Positions 18,668-27,779 of a stretch of DNA of 64,000 bases are shown in pieces (the stretch's first letter is position 1; each line of letters opens with the position of its first letter). Source of the DNA: Rhodobacteraceae bacterium CG17_big_fil_post_rev_8_21_14_2_50_63_15 (GTDB lineage Bacteria > Pseudomonadota > Alphaproteobacteria > Rhodobacterales > Rhodobacteraceae); contig PFEY01000050.1 of the NCBI GenBank assembly GCA_002783205.1, forward strand, positions 28,918 to 92,917, given 5' to 3'. Position numbers and translations under genes: made by a program. Below the pieces are notes generated by a model. That model was given only the letters and a program-made list of their open reading frames with translations. It was not told the origin of the DNA and ran no database searches.

Positions 18668-19699
18668 ATGACGATGGAAAACGAACGCAAACTGACGATT
18701 GCCCGCGCGATGGCCGAAGCCATGGCACAGGAAATGCGCCTTGACCCGACGGTGTTCGTGATGGGTGAGGATATTGCCCAACTGGGCGGCGTCTTTGGCA
18801 ACACCCGCGGTCTGGCCGATGAATTCGGCACCGACCGCGTGCGCGACACGCCGATTTCCGAAACCGGCTTCATCAGCGCTGCGGTCGGCGCGGCGATGGA
18901 CGGGATGCGCCCGGTGGTCGAGCTGATGTTCGTCGATTTCTTCGGCGTCTGCTTTGACGCGATCTACAACCTGATGGCCAAGAACATCTACTTCTCGGGT
19001 GGCAACGTCCGCGTGCCGATGGTTCTGATGACCTCGACGGGGGGCGGCTATTCCGATGCCGGGCAACACTCGCAATGCCTTTACGGCAGTTTCGCGCATC
19101 TGCCCGGCATGAAAGTGGTCAGCCCGTCCAACGCCTATGACGCCAAGGGGCTGATGACCGCCGCGATCCGCGACAACAGCCCGGTGATCTACATGTTCCA
19201 CAAGGGCCTTCAGGGCATGGGATGGTTGGGCACCGAGGCTGCGGCCAATGTCCATGTCCCCGAAGACGCCTATGAGGTCGAGATCGGCAAGGCCGCCATC
19301 ACGCGCGAGGGGACCGACGTCACCATCGTCTCGATCGCCATGGGTGTGCATCACGCGCTGAAGGCGGCGAAGGTGCTGGAGGCCGAGGGCATCAGCGCCG
19401 AGGTGGTGGACCTGCGATCCTTGGTGCCGCTTGATCGCGACACGGTCCGCGCCTCGGTGCGCAAGACCGGACGGCTGATCGTGGTGGACGAGGATTATCA
19501 CAGCTACGGTGTGTCCGGCGAGATCATCGCCACGGTCTGCGAGGCGGGCGACATCACATTGAAGGCAGCGCCCCGGCGGATCGCCTATCCCGATGTGCCG
19601 ATCCCCTATGCCCGCGGGATGGAGCAGTTCTGCCTGCCCAACCCCGAAAAGGTCGCCGCCGCAGCGCGCGAAGTCTGCCGCACCACCGTGTCGGCCTGA
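18668..19699 (+). CDS. 2-oxoacid/acetoin dehydrogenase E1 beta subunit
   Basis: MGEDIAQLGGVFGNTRGL, DTPISETGFISAAVGAAMDGMRPVVELMFVDF, VDLRSLVPLDRDTV. Confidence 0.93.
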   Translation: MTMENERKLTIARAMAEAMAQEMRLDPTVFVMGEDIAQLGGVFGNTRGLADEFGTDRVRDTPISETGFISAAVGAAMDGMRPVVELMFVDFFGVCFDAIYNLMAKNIYFSGGNVRVPMVLMTSTGGGYSDAGQHSQCLYGSFAHLPGMKVVSPSNAYDAKGLMTAAIRDNSPVIYMFHKGLQGMGWLGTEAAANVHVPEDAYEVEIGKAAITREGTDVTIVSIAMGVHHALKAAKVLEAEGISAEVVDLRSLVPLDRDTVRASVRKTGRLIVVDEDYHSYGVSGEIIATVCEAGDITLKAAPRRIAYPDVPIPYARGMEQFCLPNPEKVAAAAREVCRTTVSA

Positions 19700-19767
19700 C
19701 ATCGCTCACGCCTCAACAGAACGAGCCGCCGCCCCATTCCGGGGGCGGTCACAAAAGGAAATTTTCC

Positions 19768-20001
19768 ATGTCAAACGACGTTCGCATCCCCGAAGACCTG
19801 TACGAAGGCGACGAGGACTCCGTGATCACAGCCTGGCTCGCCAGCGACGGGGCCCGCGTCAAACAAGGCGCCCTCATCGCCGAGATCATGACCGCCAAGG
19901 TGCAGCATGAAATGATCGCTCCGGCCTCGGGCATCCTCAAGATCCTGAAACAGCAGGACGAGGTGGTGACAAAGGGCACCGTGATCGGCCAGATATCATG
20001 A
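19768..20001 (+). CDS. Free-standing biotin/lipoyl-attachment domain protein (77 aa)
   Basis: Single lipoyl domain with candidate lipoyl-lysine in IAEIMTAKVQHEMIAPASG. Confidence 0.88.
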   Translation: MSNDVRIPEDLYEGDEDSVITAWLASDGARVKQGALIAEIMTAKVQHEMIAPASGILKILKQQDEVVTKGTVIGQIS

Positions 20002-20693
20002 CCGTCAACCCCGCCCCGGCCCCGGTCAGCCGCACTGTGCCGCTGCGCGGTGCGCGCGGCATGATCGCCGACAAGATGGTGGCCTCGCTGCACGATGCTG
20101 CGCAACTGACCCACCATGCCCGCGTCGATGTTTCGGCACTCCTTCAGGCCAAGGCCGCACTGGCCGAGGCTGGGGTCAAGATCTCGATCGAGGATCTGCT
20201 GATGGCCGCGCTGGTGCGGGTGCTGCTGCGCCACCCTGACCTCAACGGCGTGGTGAAGGGGCGCGAAATCCTGCTCTCAGAGGCGGTTGATCTGTGCGTG
20301 GCAATCGCGTTGCCCGGCAATCTGCTCGCGGCACCAGCGATCTTCCGCGCCTCGGAGATGACGCTGCCCGGGTTGCGCGCGGCACGGCAGGATCTGGCCG
20401 CGCGGGCCAAAGCCAACAAGCTGACGGTGCCCGAGATGACCGGTGGAACCTTCACGATCTCGAACCTCGGGCTCAGCCGCGTGGAACATTTCACCCCGAT
20501 TCTCAACACCCCGCAAATCGCCGTGCTTGGGGTCGGTCGGATCGTCGAGACCGCCGTGCCGGTCGATGGCGGCGCTTCGTTCCGGCCGATGGCTGGACTG
20601 TCGCTGACCTTTGATCACCGCGCCGTCGATGGTGCGCCCGCCGCCAACTTCCTGACCGACCTCTGCGACGACATCGAGGGGTATGTGCCGTGA
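19998..20693 (+). CDS. 2-oxoacid dehydrogenase acyltransferase (E2) catalytic domain only
   Basis: C-terminal LTFDHRAVDGAPAANFL (HxxxDG); no lipoyl or obvious peripheral-subunit-binding domain at the N-terminus. Confidence 0.88.
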   Translation: MTVNPAPAPVSRTVPLRGARGMIADKMVASLHDAAQLTHHARVDVSALLQAKAALAEAGVKISIEDLLMAALVRVLLRHPDLNGVVKGREILLSEAVDLCVAIALPGNLLAAPAIFRASEMTLPGLRAARQDLAARAKANKLTVPEMTGGTFTISNLGLSRVEHFTPILNTPQIAVLGVGRIVETAVPVDGGASFRPMAGLSLTFDHRAVDGAPAANFLTDLCDDIEGYVP

Positions 20694-21388
20694 TCGTGAC
20701 CACGTTCCGGACCGCCGCCGAGGGCATTGCGCGCGAGCAGGCCCTGCTGGCAGCCGCCAGACCGGCGGTGCTGCTCTGGCAGGCGCAAGACGATACCATC
20801 GTGGTGCCCCGAGCCTGGCTTAACCGCGCCGCCGTTTGCACCATCCTGCCCGACATGATGCGATCCGGCTGGCATATCCTGCCCCGCGGCAGCGGTGGCG
20901 GCGCGGTGCCGCAGGGGCCGTGCACGCTGACCCTCGCGATGATCGTGCCGCTTTCGCCGCGCGCTCGGATCGAGGACGGCTACCGCCTGATCTGCGGTGC
21001 CCTGTCCGAGGCGTTGAACCGGTTCGAAGTGGCTAGCGGCACCGGTGCGGTTGCAGGCGCCTTTTGTGATGGCGCGTGGAACGTGACTGCGGGTGGCCGC
21101 AAGCTGGCCGGGACCGCGCAACGCTGGCGCACCACGCCAGAAGGACGCATCGCGCTGTTGCACGCCTCCATTCTGATGACGCCACCGCCCGACGGGCTCT
21201 GGCCGGCGTTGGCCACGCTGCACTGCGCCGCCGGGCTCTCACAGGCACCGCTGCGGCCCGACGCCCATGTGGCCTTGAGCGAGCTTTTGCCGAAAACCAT
21301 GCGCGTTGCGGCCTTTCCGGGCGCGCTGGCACGGGCTGCCGAGGACCGCCTGTTGCGCCCGCTGACCGAAAGGCAGCGCGCCGCCTGA
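20690..21388 (+). CDS. Lipoate-protein ligase A family protein
   Basis: RGSGGGAVPQGPCTLTLAM and GRKLAGTAQR (catalytic Lys region). Confidence 0.82.
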   Translation: MIVTTFRTAAEGIAREQALLAAARPAVLLWQAQDDTIVVPRAWLNRAAVCTILPDMMRSGWHILPRGSGGGAVPQGPCTLTLAMIVPLSPRARIEDGYRLICGALSEALNRFEVASGTGAVAGAFCDGAWNVTAGGRKLAGTAQRWRTTPEGRIALLHASILMTPPPDGLWPALATLHCAAGLSQAPLRPDAHVALSELLPKTMRVAAFPGALARAAEDRLLRPLTERQRAA

Positions 21389-21420
21389 ACAACCAATGAC
21401 AACCAGTAAGGGAGGATGAC

Positions 21421-22014
21421 ATGACAATCAGATTTCACCGGCGTCGCGACAGCGGACCGGATCATGCCGGGCTGAGTCGCAGGATGTTCCTGATGACTAC
21501 CACGATGGCGGGGGTGACGACAGCCAGCCTGATTGGCGGGACACGGATCACCTACGCCGCGCCCCTCGACGAGGGACAAGGTGCCATCCTGCTGCGGATG
21601 GTGCAGGACATCTACCCGCATCCTGACCTTCTGAAGCTTGTGCATTACCAGGTCATCGCGGACACCGTGACCAAGGGGCTTGAGGCTGATGCCGACCAGG
21701 CGCGTGCCCTGACCGACGGGCTGGCAAAGATCAATGCTCAGGCGCAAGGTCTTTATGGCAAGGACTATGTCGCCATCGAGGATGCCGACATGCGCGAGGG
21801 CATCCTGCGGCACTTCCAGAATGAGGGCTTCTTTCAGGGCGTCCGCTGGACCGCCTATTTCGGTATCTACGACAACAAGGAAATCTGGCCCCTCTTTGGT
21901 TATCAGGGCTCGTCCGTCGAACAGGGCGGCTACATCGACCGAGGCTTTTCGGACATCACTTTCGTTCCACAGGGTCCGACGCTCGAAGAGCGCATGGCCG
22001 AAGTTCAGAAATAG
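21421..22014 (+). CDS. Gluconate 2-dehydrogenase subunit 3-like small subunit
   Basis: Hydrophobic Tat-like leader (SRRMFLMTTTMAGVTTASLIGG); position directly upstream of a GMC oxidoreductase. Confidence 0.7.
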   Translation: MTIRFHRRRDSGPDHAGLSRRMFLMTTTMAGVTTASLIGGTRITYAAPLDEGQGAILLRMVQDIYPHPDLLKLVHYQVIADTVTKGLEADADQARALTDGLAKINAQAQGLYGKDYVAIEDADMREGILRHFQNEGFFQGVRWTAYFGIYDNKEIWPLFGYQGSSVEQGGYIDRGFSDITFVPQGPTLEERMAEVQK

Positions 22015-22024
22015 GGAGGGCGAC

Positions 22025-23602
22025 ATGGCACAATTCGATCTCATCGACGACAGCGTTGTCGTCATCATCGGTTCGGGTGCGGGTGGCGGAACACTCGCCA
22101 ACGAACTGGCGCAAAAAGGCATCAAGTCGGTCATTCTGGAGGCTGGCAAACGCTTTCAACGCTCGGACATCGAAAACGATGAATGGGCGATGTTCAAGAA
22201 GATCTCCTGGCTTGACAAGCGCCATTCTGCGGGGGGCTGGCACGGGGCTGTCAACCATCCGACCCTGCCCACCTGGATCGTCAAGGGCTATGGCGGCTCG
22301 ACCATTCACTGGGCGGGCGTGGCGCTGCGCCTCAGGGAATACGAGTTCAAGACCCGCACCCATTATGGGGCGATCGACGGGGCCAACGTCGAGGATTGGC
22401 CGGTCGATCTGGCGGAAATGACGCCCTGGTATGAGAAGGCCGAGATGAAGATGGGCGTGACCGGCAAGACCACCGGAATGCCGCATCTGCCGTGGAACAA
22501 CGGCTTTCGGGTGCTGGCCGAAGGTTGCCGCCGCACTGGCCGCACCGATTACAATTCCGGCCCGATGGCGATCAACTCGATCGAGCGAGACGGGCGTCCG
22601 CAATGCCAGCAGATCGGTTTTTGTATGCAGGGCTGTGCGATCGGCGCGAAATGGGACACGCTGGGCACCGAACTGCCGCGCGCCGAAGGCTCGGGAAACT
22701 GCGAGGTGCGCACCGATGCCATGGCGCTGAGGATCGAACATGACGACAGCGGCAAGGTGAGCGGCGTTCTCTACGCCGACGCCGACGGCAACCAGCACCT
22801 GCAAAAGGCGCGCATCGTCTGTGTCGCTGGCAACTCCATCGAAAGCCCGCGCCTGCTGCTCAACTCCGCCTCGTCGATGTTCCCCGACGGGATGGCCAAT
22901 TCCTCGGGTCAGGTCGGCCGGAACTACATGAACCACACCACCGGCGGGGTTTATGCGGTTCTGCCGGAAAAGGTGCATATGTTCCGCGGCACATCGGTCG
23001 CGGGCATCGTCGGCGATGAGGTCCATCATGACGCCGCGCGCGGGTTCAGTGGCGGCTATTACCTCGAATTCCTGTCGCTGGGACTGCCCTTCATGGCGGC
23101 ATTTCTTGAGCCGGGAAACACCGGCTGGGGTCGCAGCGTTGCGCGGGCCCTCGAAAACTACGACAGGATGTCGGGTGTCTGGATTCTCGGCGAGGATCTC
23201 GCGCAGGAACGCAATGCCATCACCCTGCATGGCAGCGAGGTCGATCAGTATGGCCTGCCGGTGCCGATCGTGTCGAAGACCCCGCACAACAACGACTACG
23301 AGATGACGGCGCATATGTATGAGACCTCGGCCCAGATCTATGAGGCCGTCGGTGCCACCGATGTTTACGAACTGCCGTCCTATCCGGCGACCCACAACAT
23401 GGGCACCAACCGGATGCACGCCGATCCAGCCAAGGGCGTCGTGAATGCCTATGGACAGGCGCATGACATCAAGAACCTGTTCGTGTCGGACGGCAGCCAG
23501 TTCACCTCGTCGGCGGCCTGCAATCCGACGCTGACGATCGTCGCGCTGGCGATCCGTCAGGCCGAGTATATCGCGCAAGAGATGAATGCGGGCAGTATCT
23601 GA
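22025..23602 (+). CDS. GMC-family oxidoreductase
   Basis: FAD-binding VVIIGSGAGGGTLANELAQKG...VILEAG; GGSTIHWAGVALRL; SDGSQFTSSAACNPTLTIVALAIRQAEYI. Confidence 0.9.
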   Translation: MAQFDLIDDSVVVIIGSGAGGGTLANELAQKGIKSVILEAGKRFQRSDIENDEWAMFKKISWLDKRHSAGGWHGAVNHPTLPTWIVKGYGGSTIHWAGVALRLREYEFKTRTHYGAIDGANVEDWPVDLAEMTPWYEKAEMKMGVTGKTTGMPHLPWNNGFRVLAEGCRRTGRTDYNSGPMAINSIERDGRPQCQQIGFCMQGCAIGAKWDTLGTELPRAEGSGNCEVRTDAMALRIEHDDSGKVSGVLYADADGNQHLQKARIVCVAGNSIESPRLLLNSASSMFPDGMANSSGQVGRNYMNHTTGGVYAVLPEKVHMFRGTSVAGIVGDEVHHDAARGFSGGYYLEFLSLGLPFMAAFLEPGNTGWGRSVARALENYDRMSGVWILGEDLAQERNAITLHGSEVDQYGLPVPIVSKTPHNNDYEMTAHMYETSAQIYEAVGATDVYELPSYPATHNMGTNRMHADPAKGVVNAYGQAHDIKNLFVSDGSQFTSSAACNPTLTIVALAIRQAEYIAQEMNAGSI

Positions 23603-23722
23603 GCCTGGATTGTCCCGAAGGCGATACCTTCGGCGCCTGCAAGCTAGACGTGGTGACGCCTTCTGCTTGGGCCACCACGGACAGGCCGACTCATGCATCA
23701 ATACAAAAGTGAAGGAAAGACA

Positions 23723-24331
23723 ATGCGTAAAGTTCTGAGAACCGCCGCCACCGGGCTCTTGCTTGGGCTGAGTGCCCCTGCGGTGGTCAGTGCCGAGATG
23801 CCAGGCATGAAAGGAATCCCTGGCATGAGAGGCACGCAACATATCGGGATCACGGTGCCGGACATCGACGGAGCCGTCGATTTTCTCGTGGACGTGGTGG
23901 GGTGCGAATCGTTCTTTTCATTCGGGCCTTTCGGCCCGTTCGAGGATGATTGGATGACCGCGAATCTGAACGTCGATTCGCGCGCCGTCATCGAACTGAT
24001 CACCGTGGTTCGTTGTGGGGACGGGCCGGCGATGGAGGTCTTTGACTACGACGCGCCTGGCCAGAGCCCGACCCCGCCGGCCAATAGTGACATCGGCGGC
24101 TACCATGTCGCGTTCTATGTCGATGACATCGAGGTCGCGGCACAATACCTGCGCGAAAAGGGCATCGAGGTTCTTGGGGAACCCAAGCCGCTTACCGGGA
24201 CCGCGCTGGAGGGGATGCAATGGGTCTATTTCCTAGCTCCGTGGGGCATGCAGATGGAAATCGTCAGTGCGCCGGAGGGTATCGCATTCGATAAAGAGAG
24301 CGATCGCAGGCTCTGGGATCCCAGAAACTGA
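23723..24331 (+). CDS. Exported VOC (glyoxalase/bleomycin-resistance fold) protein
   Basis: Signal peptide MRKVLRTAATGLLLGLSAPAVVSAE; GTQHIGITVPDIDGAVDFLVDVVGC; GGYHVAFYVDDIEVAAQYLREKG. Confidence 0.85.
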   Translation: MRKVLRTAATGLLLGLSAPAVVSAEMPGMKGIPGMRGTQHIGITVPDIDGAVDFLVDVVGCESFFSFGPFGPFEDDWMTANLNVDSRAVIELITVVRCGDGPAMEVFDYDAPGQSPTPPANSDIGGYHVAFYVDDIEVAAQYLREKGIEVLGEPKPLTGTALEGMQWVYFLAPWGMQMEIVSAPEGIAFDKESDRRLWDPRN

Positions 24332-24426
24332 TCTGCCGCGCAGCGAAACGAAAGGCGGATCCCGTCAGACCTATGCCGGGGTCCGTCCGCAAGAGATGCC
24401 ACGCGGTGATGACCAAGGAGAATTGT

Positions 24427-25683
24427 ATGCCCCGGATATGGACACACCTTCTGCCGGCGCTCGCGGCGCTCGCCGTTTTGGTGCTGAGCGTTCAGACCGC
24501 CACCGCGCATTTTCTGACCAATTCGAACCCGAGGATCGTCCATGTGGCGCAAACGGGCGATGACGAAACGGTCATCCTGGTTCGCATGCCGGCACCGCTT
24601 GCCTTTCTCCAAGACGACTGGACGGGTCAGGACGACCCGCGCTTGCCTCCCTTCGCCATGAAACGCGACGGGGAACTGGCCCTACAGCCCATCGCCCTTT
24701 TGCGAAACGATGCCGCAGTCAAAGCCCTTCTGAAGAAATCGCTGACGCTGACGGTTTCCGGCGAACCGCTTGCGGCACGGGTCATCGGATACCGGGTCTG
24801 GGCAAGAGATACGCGACCGTCGTTCGGAACGCTGAAAACGGCGCTTGCCGCATTCGAAAAACCATACGATTCCAAGAGCGAGACTCCGCAGACGTTTTAC
24901 GATCTGACTCTCGACATCAAGATGACGGTTCCGTCCGGCGACCTGTCAAGGGAATTGCGACTCCGGTCATCTCTTGGGCAGAATTTTCGTGTCCTTGAAC
25001 GTCTCGGCAACGTGATCAAGCTGTACCGGGCGCAGGGTGTCGAAACCAAGACAACCCTCGGGGTTCTCGATGTGTCGTTTCCGGCGTTTCAGACGCGACA
25101 GGAAATACTGTTGGATGCGGCCCTGACAGGTGCCGAGCATATCTATCGCGGGCTTGATCATCTTGCCCTCGTCATTTTGATTGCCATCTCCGCTTCCGGT
25201 TGGCGTTCTGCGCTTTCCATGGCCTCCGCGTTCACGCTTGGGCATCTGATCACCCTGACCGCAGGCCTCTACGGCGTTGCCCCGAACGCTACGTGGTTCG
25301 TGCCTCTGATCGAAGTTGGCATCACGTTTTCAATCGTCGTCGCGGGGATCGCTGTCTGCTTATGGAAAGATAGGGCTTTCGGGTGGATCGGTTTGTTTCT
25401 GATCGGCCTCGTTCACGGATACGGATTTGCATCCGCAGCGTCCGAAGCGATGTTCGCCGGACAGTTCGATCCCGTGACACTCGTTGCTTTTGCCGCGGGC
25501 CTCGAGTTCTGCCAATTCGCGATATACGCGCTTGTGCTACCGCTCATCCTGTTGGCCGACCGCGTGACGGGGCACATGCGTGTGATCTGGCGCCCCGCCC
25601 TCGCCCTGGGCATCGCTGCGTCCGCCATGGTTGCGACGGGCGCACGCGTGATGGATGCCTCGAACGCGTTTTTCATGATTTGA
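24427..25683 (+). CDS. HupE/UreJ-like membrane protein
   Basis: Signal-like N-terminus then C-terminal multi-TM segment with GAEHIYRGLDHLALVILIAIS, SAFTLGHLITLT, GLVHGYGFASA. Confidence 0.75.
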   Translation: MPRIWTHLLPALAALAVLVLSVQTATAHFLTNSNPRIVHVAQTGDDETVILVRMPAPLAFLQDDWTGQDDPRLPPFAMKRDGELALQPIALLRNDAAVKALLKKSLTLTVSGEPLAARVIGYRVWARDTRPSFGTLKTALAAFEKPYDSKSETPQTFYDLTLDIKMTVPSGDLSRELRLRSSLGQNFRVLERLGNVIKLYRAQGVETKTTLGVLDVSFPAFQTRQEILLDAALTGAEHIYRGLDHLALVILIAISASGWRSALSMASAFTLGHLITLTAGLYGVAPNATWFVPLIEVGITFSIVVAGIAVCLWKDRAFGWIGLFLIGLVHGYGFASAASEAMFAGQFDPVTLVAFAAGLEFCQFAIYALVLPLILLADRVTGHMRVIWRPALALGIAASAMVATGARVMDASNAFFMI

Positions 25684-25702
25684 CCGCAGAGCGGGCCGTC
25701 GC

Positions 25703-27460
25703 TCAGCCACTGGCAGGCCGTTCCAGCCCCTCGCTCGCAATCCAGCGATTGACTGTCGCACGGCTCTTGCCAAGAATTCTGGCCGCCCGGCTGATGTTCC
25801 AGCCTGTGCTGTCAAGAGCTTCGCGAAGGGCATCATGTCCAGCGGCGTTCCGGTCCGGCGACACTGTTCTTCTGACCCGCTCGGGCAGGTCCACCAGATT
25901 GATCCGCGTGCCATTCCCGCAGATAGCCGCTTCGCGCAGGACAGATCGCATCTCGCGCAGATTGCCCGGCCAGCCGTAGGACAGCAGCTCGGCCTTGGCC
26001 TGATCGGACAGCGTCAGGCGGCTGCCGGAGGGCTCTGACAAAAGCTGCGCAAGAGCCTTTTCAAGATCCCGTTCCCGCAGCGGCGGCAGTTCTACGATGG
26101 CCTGCCCGACCAGATGCAGCAGCAAGGGATCAAGACCGTTGTCGGCGCTCATGTCCTGCCAGGACCGCTCTGATGTAAAGAAAAGATGCGGTCGCCGCGC
26201 AACCTGGACCGGCCATCCGCCCTCGTCATCGAACCGCCGCAGGAATCCCGCAAGCTCTGCCTGAAGCTCGGAATGCATGCGTTCCACATGGTGCAGCACC
26301 AGCGACGGCGGGCAGTGTTCCACCGGGTATTCGCAGAGAAAGCGTAGCCCTTCGAGCATTCCGGTGAACTCATGGGGAAGAAACGGCCGCGTGCCGTCAA
26401 TGATCCGCGTCAGGGGGGAATTCAGTCCGAGGTCATCCTGAAGCGCGCGCACAAAGCCGTCCTGGCCGACCCCCGCCTCGCCGCACACCAGCAGCGGCAC
26501 GTAATGTGCGGCCAGCTTGCGCGCGCGATCAATCAGAGCGGGAAGCGACCCACCTTGCTCGGCCAGAGTGGCGAGCACCCGTCCGGGTCGGCTGTGCAGC
26601 GCCCGCGCCCGTTCCGGAACCGCTCCGATCGACACCAGCCGTCGCGGTGGCACCAATGTCGGACCGCGCAGGGTGACGCTCACCCCCTGCAATTCCGAAA
26701 GATGCCGCCCTTCGAGTTTGCGATGCGTCTCGGGGGTCGGTCCGTCGCGCCACAACGGCAAACTGGACAGGATCGTTCCCTCCTCGTCGCAGGCAACGAT
26801 CGTCTCGAACCTGTGCATCCGGTCAGGGCTTCGCGAGATCAGTCGTGCCGTCATCTTGTCGAGATGGAACTTGCGGAACAGTCGTGCCTGAAACCGGGTG
26901 CCCGTGATCCGCAGCACCTGTTCGCACCAGGATATTTCTTCGGCCTTGCGGCGCGCAGATCCGACCAGTGTCAGCGTGCCGATGAGGTTGGCCTGCGCAT
27001 CGCGCAACGGTGCCGAACTGCAAGCAAAATCGTGGAAGCAGGAAAAGTAGTGATCCGCGCCTTGCACGGTGACGACGCGACCCACTTGCATGGCCATGTC
27101 GATTCCGTTGGTTCCGGCCGATGCCTCGGTCCAGAGCCCGCCCTTGCCCAGTCCGCAGCGATCAAAAGCCTGCGCGTCGGTATCGGGCAGGTAGCTTTCG
27201 ACCACGACCCCATCGCCATCGCTGATCAGCAGGCAATACCGGCTCTTGTCCGGCAGGATCGAGGATTTGTCGAGTTCCGGTCCGCCGCCGACCAGATCAA
27301 GGAAACGCTCGCGGCGCTCAACGATTGCGGTCTCTTGCATCCGCATCACAGGCCGGGTGCTCCGCGACACCAGCTTGTGCTGGGCGACGCATCTTTGCTG
27401 CGAGTCTTCCACGAGCGTGTGGAGGCCCCCAGGCAACAGATCTCCGAGAAGGCCAGGCAT
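25703..27460 (-). CDS. AcoR-like Fis-family transcriptional regulator with degenerate AAA+ domain
   Basis: GAF-like N-terminus, GWPGNLREMRSVLREA and C-terminal Fis HTH (NISRAARILGKSRATVNRWI); Walker A changed to GEAGVGQD. Confidence 0.82.
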   Translation of the reverse strand: MPGLLGDLLPGGLHTLVEDSQQRCVAQHKLVSRSTRPVMRMQETAIVERRERFLDLVGGGPELDKSSILPDKSRYCLLISDGDGVVVESYLPDTDAQAFDRCGLGKGGLWTEASAGTNGIDMAMQVGRVVTVQGADHYFSCFHDFACSSAPLRDAQANLIGTLTLVGSARRKAEEISWCEQVLRITGTRFQARLFRKFHLDKMTARLISRSPDRMHRFETIVACDEEGTILSSLPLWRDGPTPETHRKLEGRHLSELQGVSVTLRGPTLVPPRRLVSIGAVPERARALHSRPGRVLATLAEQGGSLPALIDRARKLAAHYVPLLVCGEAGVGQDGFVRALQDDLGLNSPLTRIIDGTRPFLPHEFTGMLEGLRFLCEYPVEHCPPSLVLHHVERMHSELQAELAGFLRRFDDEGGWPVQVARRPHLFFTSERSWQDMSADNGLDPLLLHLVGQAIVELPPLRERDLEKALAQLLSEPSGSRLTLSDQAKAELLSYGWPGNLREMRSVLREAAICGNGTRINLVDLPERVRRTVSPDRNAAGHDALREALDSTGWNISRAARILGKSRATVNRWIASEGLERPASG

Positions 27461-27726
27461 ACACTACTCGCATCTTCAGGACTGCAAGAGCTAGTGTTAC
27501 ATGAAGTCCCGAATTGCACCAAGGCCTGTTTTACAGTCATTTTTGCGGGCTTGGCGCGGCTATCTACCGAAATGAAACTGGCCCCTGGCAACAGCGCAGT
27601 CCTGCGTTGCAAATCCCAAGGCATTTGCTGCGCAGGCTTCCGCTCAAAAAGTTTGCGTCCGGGTTCTGTCCGGGGAAACGCGAGCGGATCATCTTGTCGG
27701 TGCCTGACCGCAGGGTCGTGGCGCAT

Positions 27727-27757
27727 AAAAAATGCGCGCGGGCAAGACCCGCGCGCA
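27727..27757 (-). terminator. Rho-independent terminator after the Liv binding-protein gene
   Basis: Minus strand GCGCGCGGG-TCTTG-CCCGCGCGC followed by ATTTTTTATG. Confidence 0.85.
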
Positions 27758-27779
27758 GCAAAGATTGGCGCCTGTGCGC

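Noticed and set aside
21956-23842. 628-aa minus-strand ORF opposite the GMC oxidoreductase
   Set aside because: Antisense to a well-supported enzyme; Arg/His-rich translation, no recognisable family
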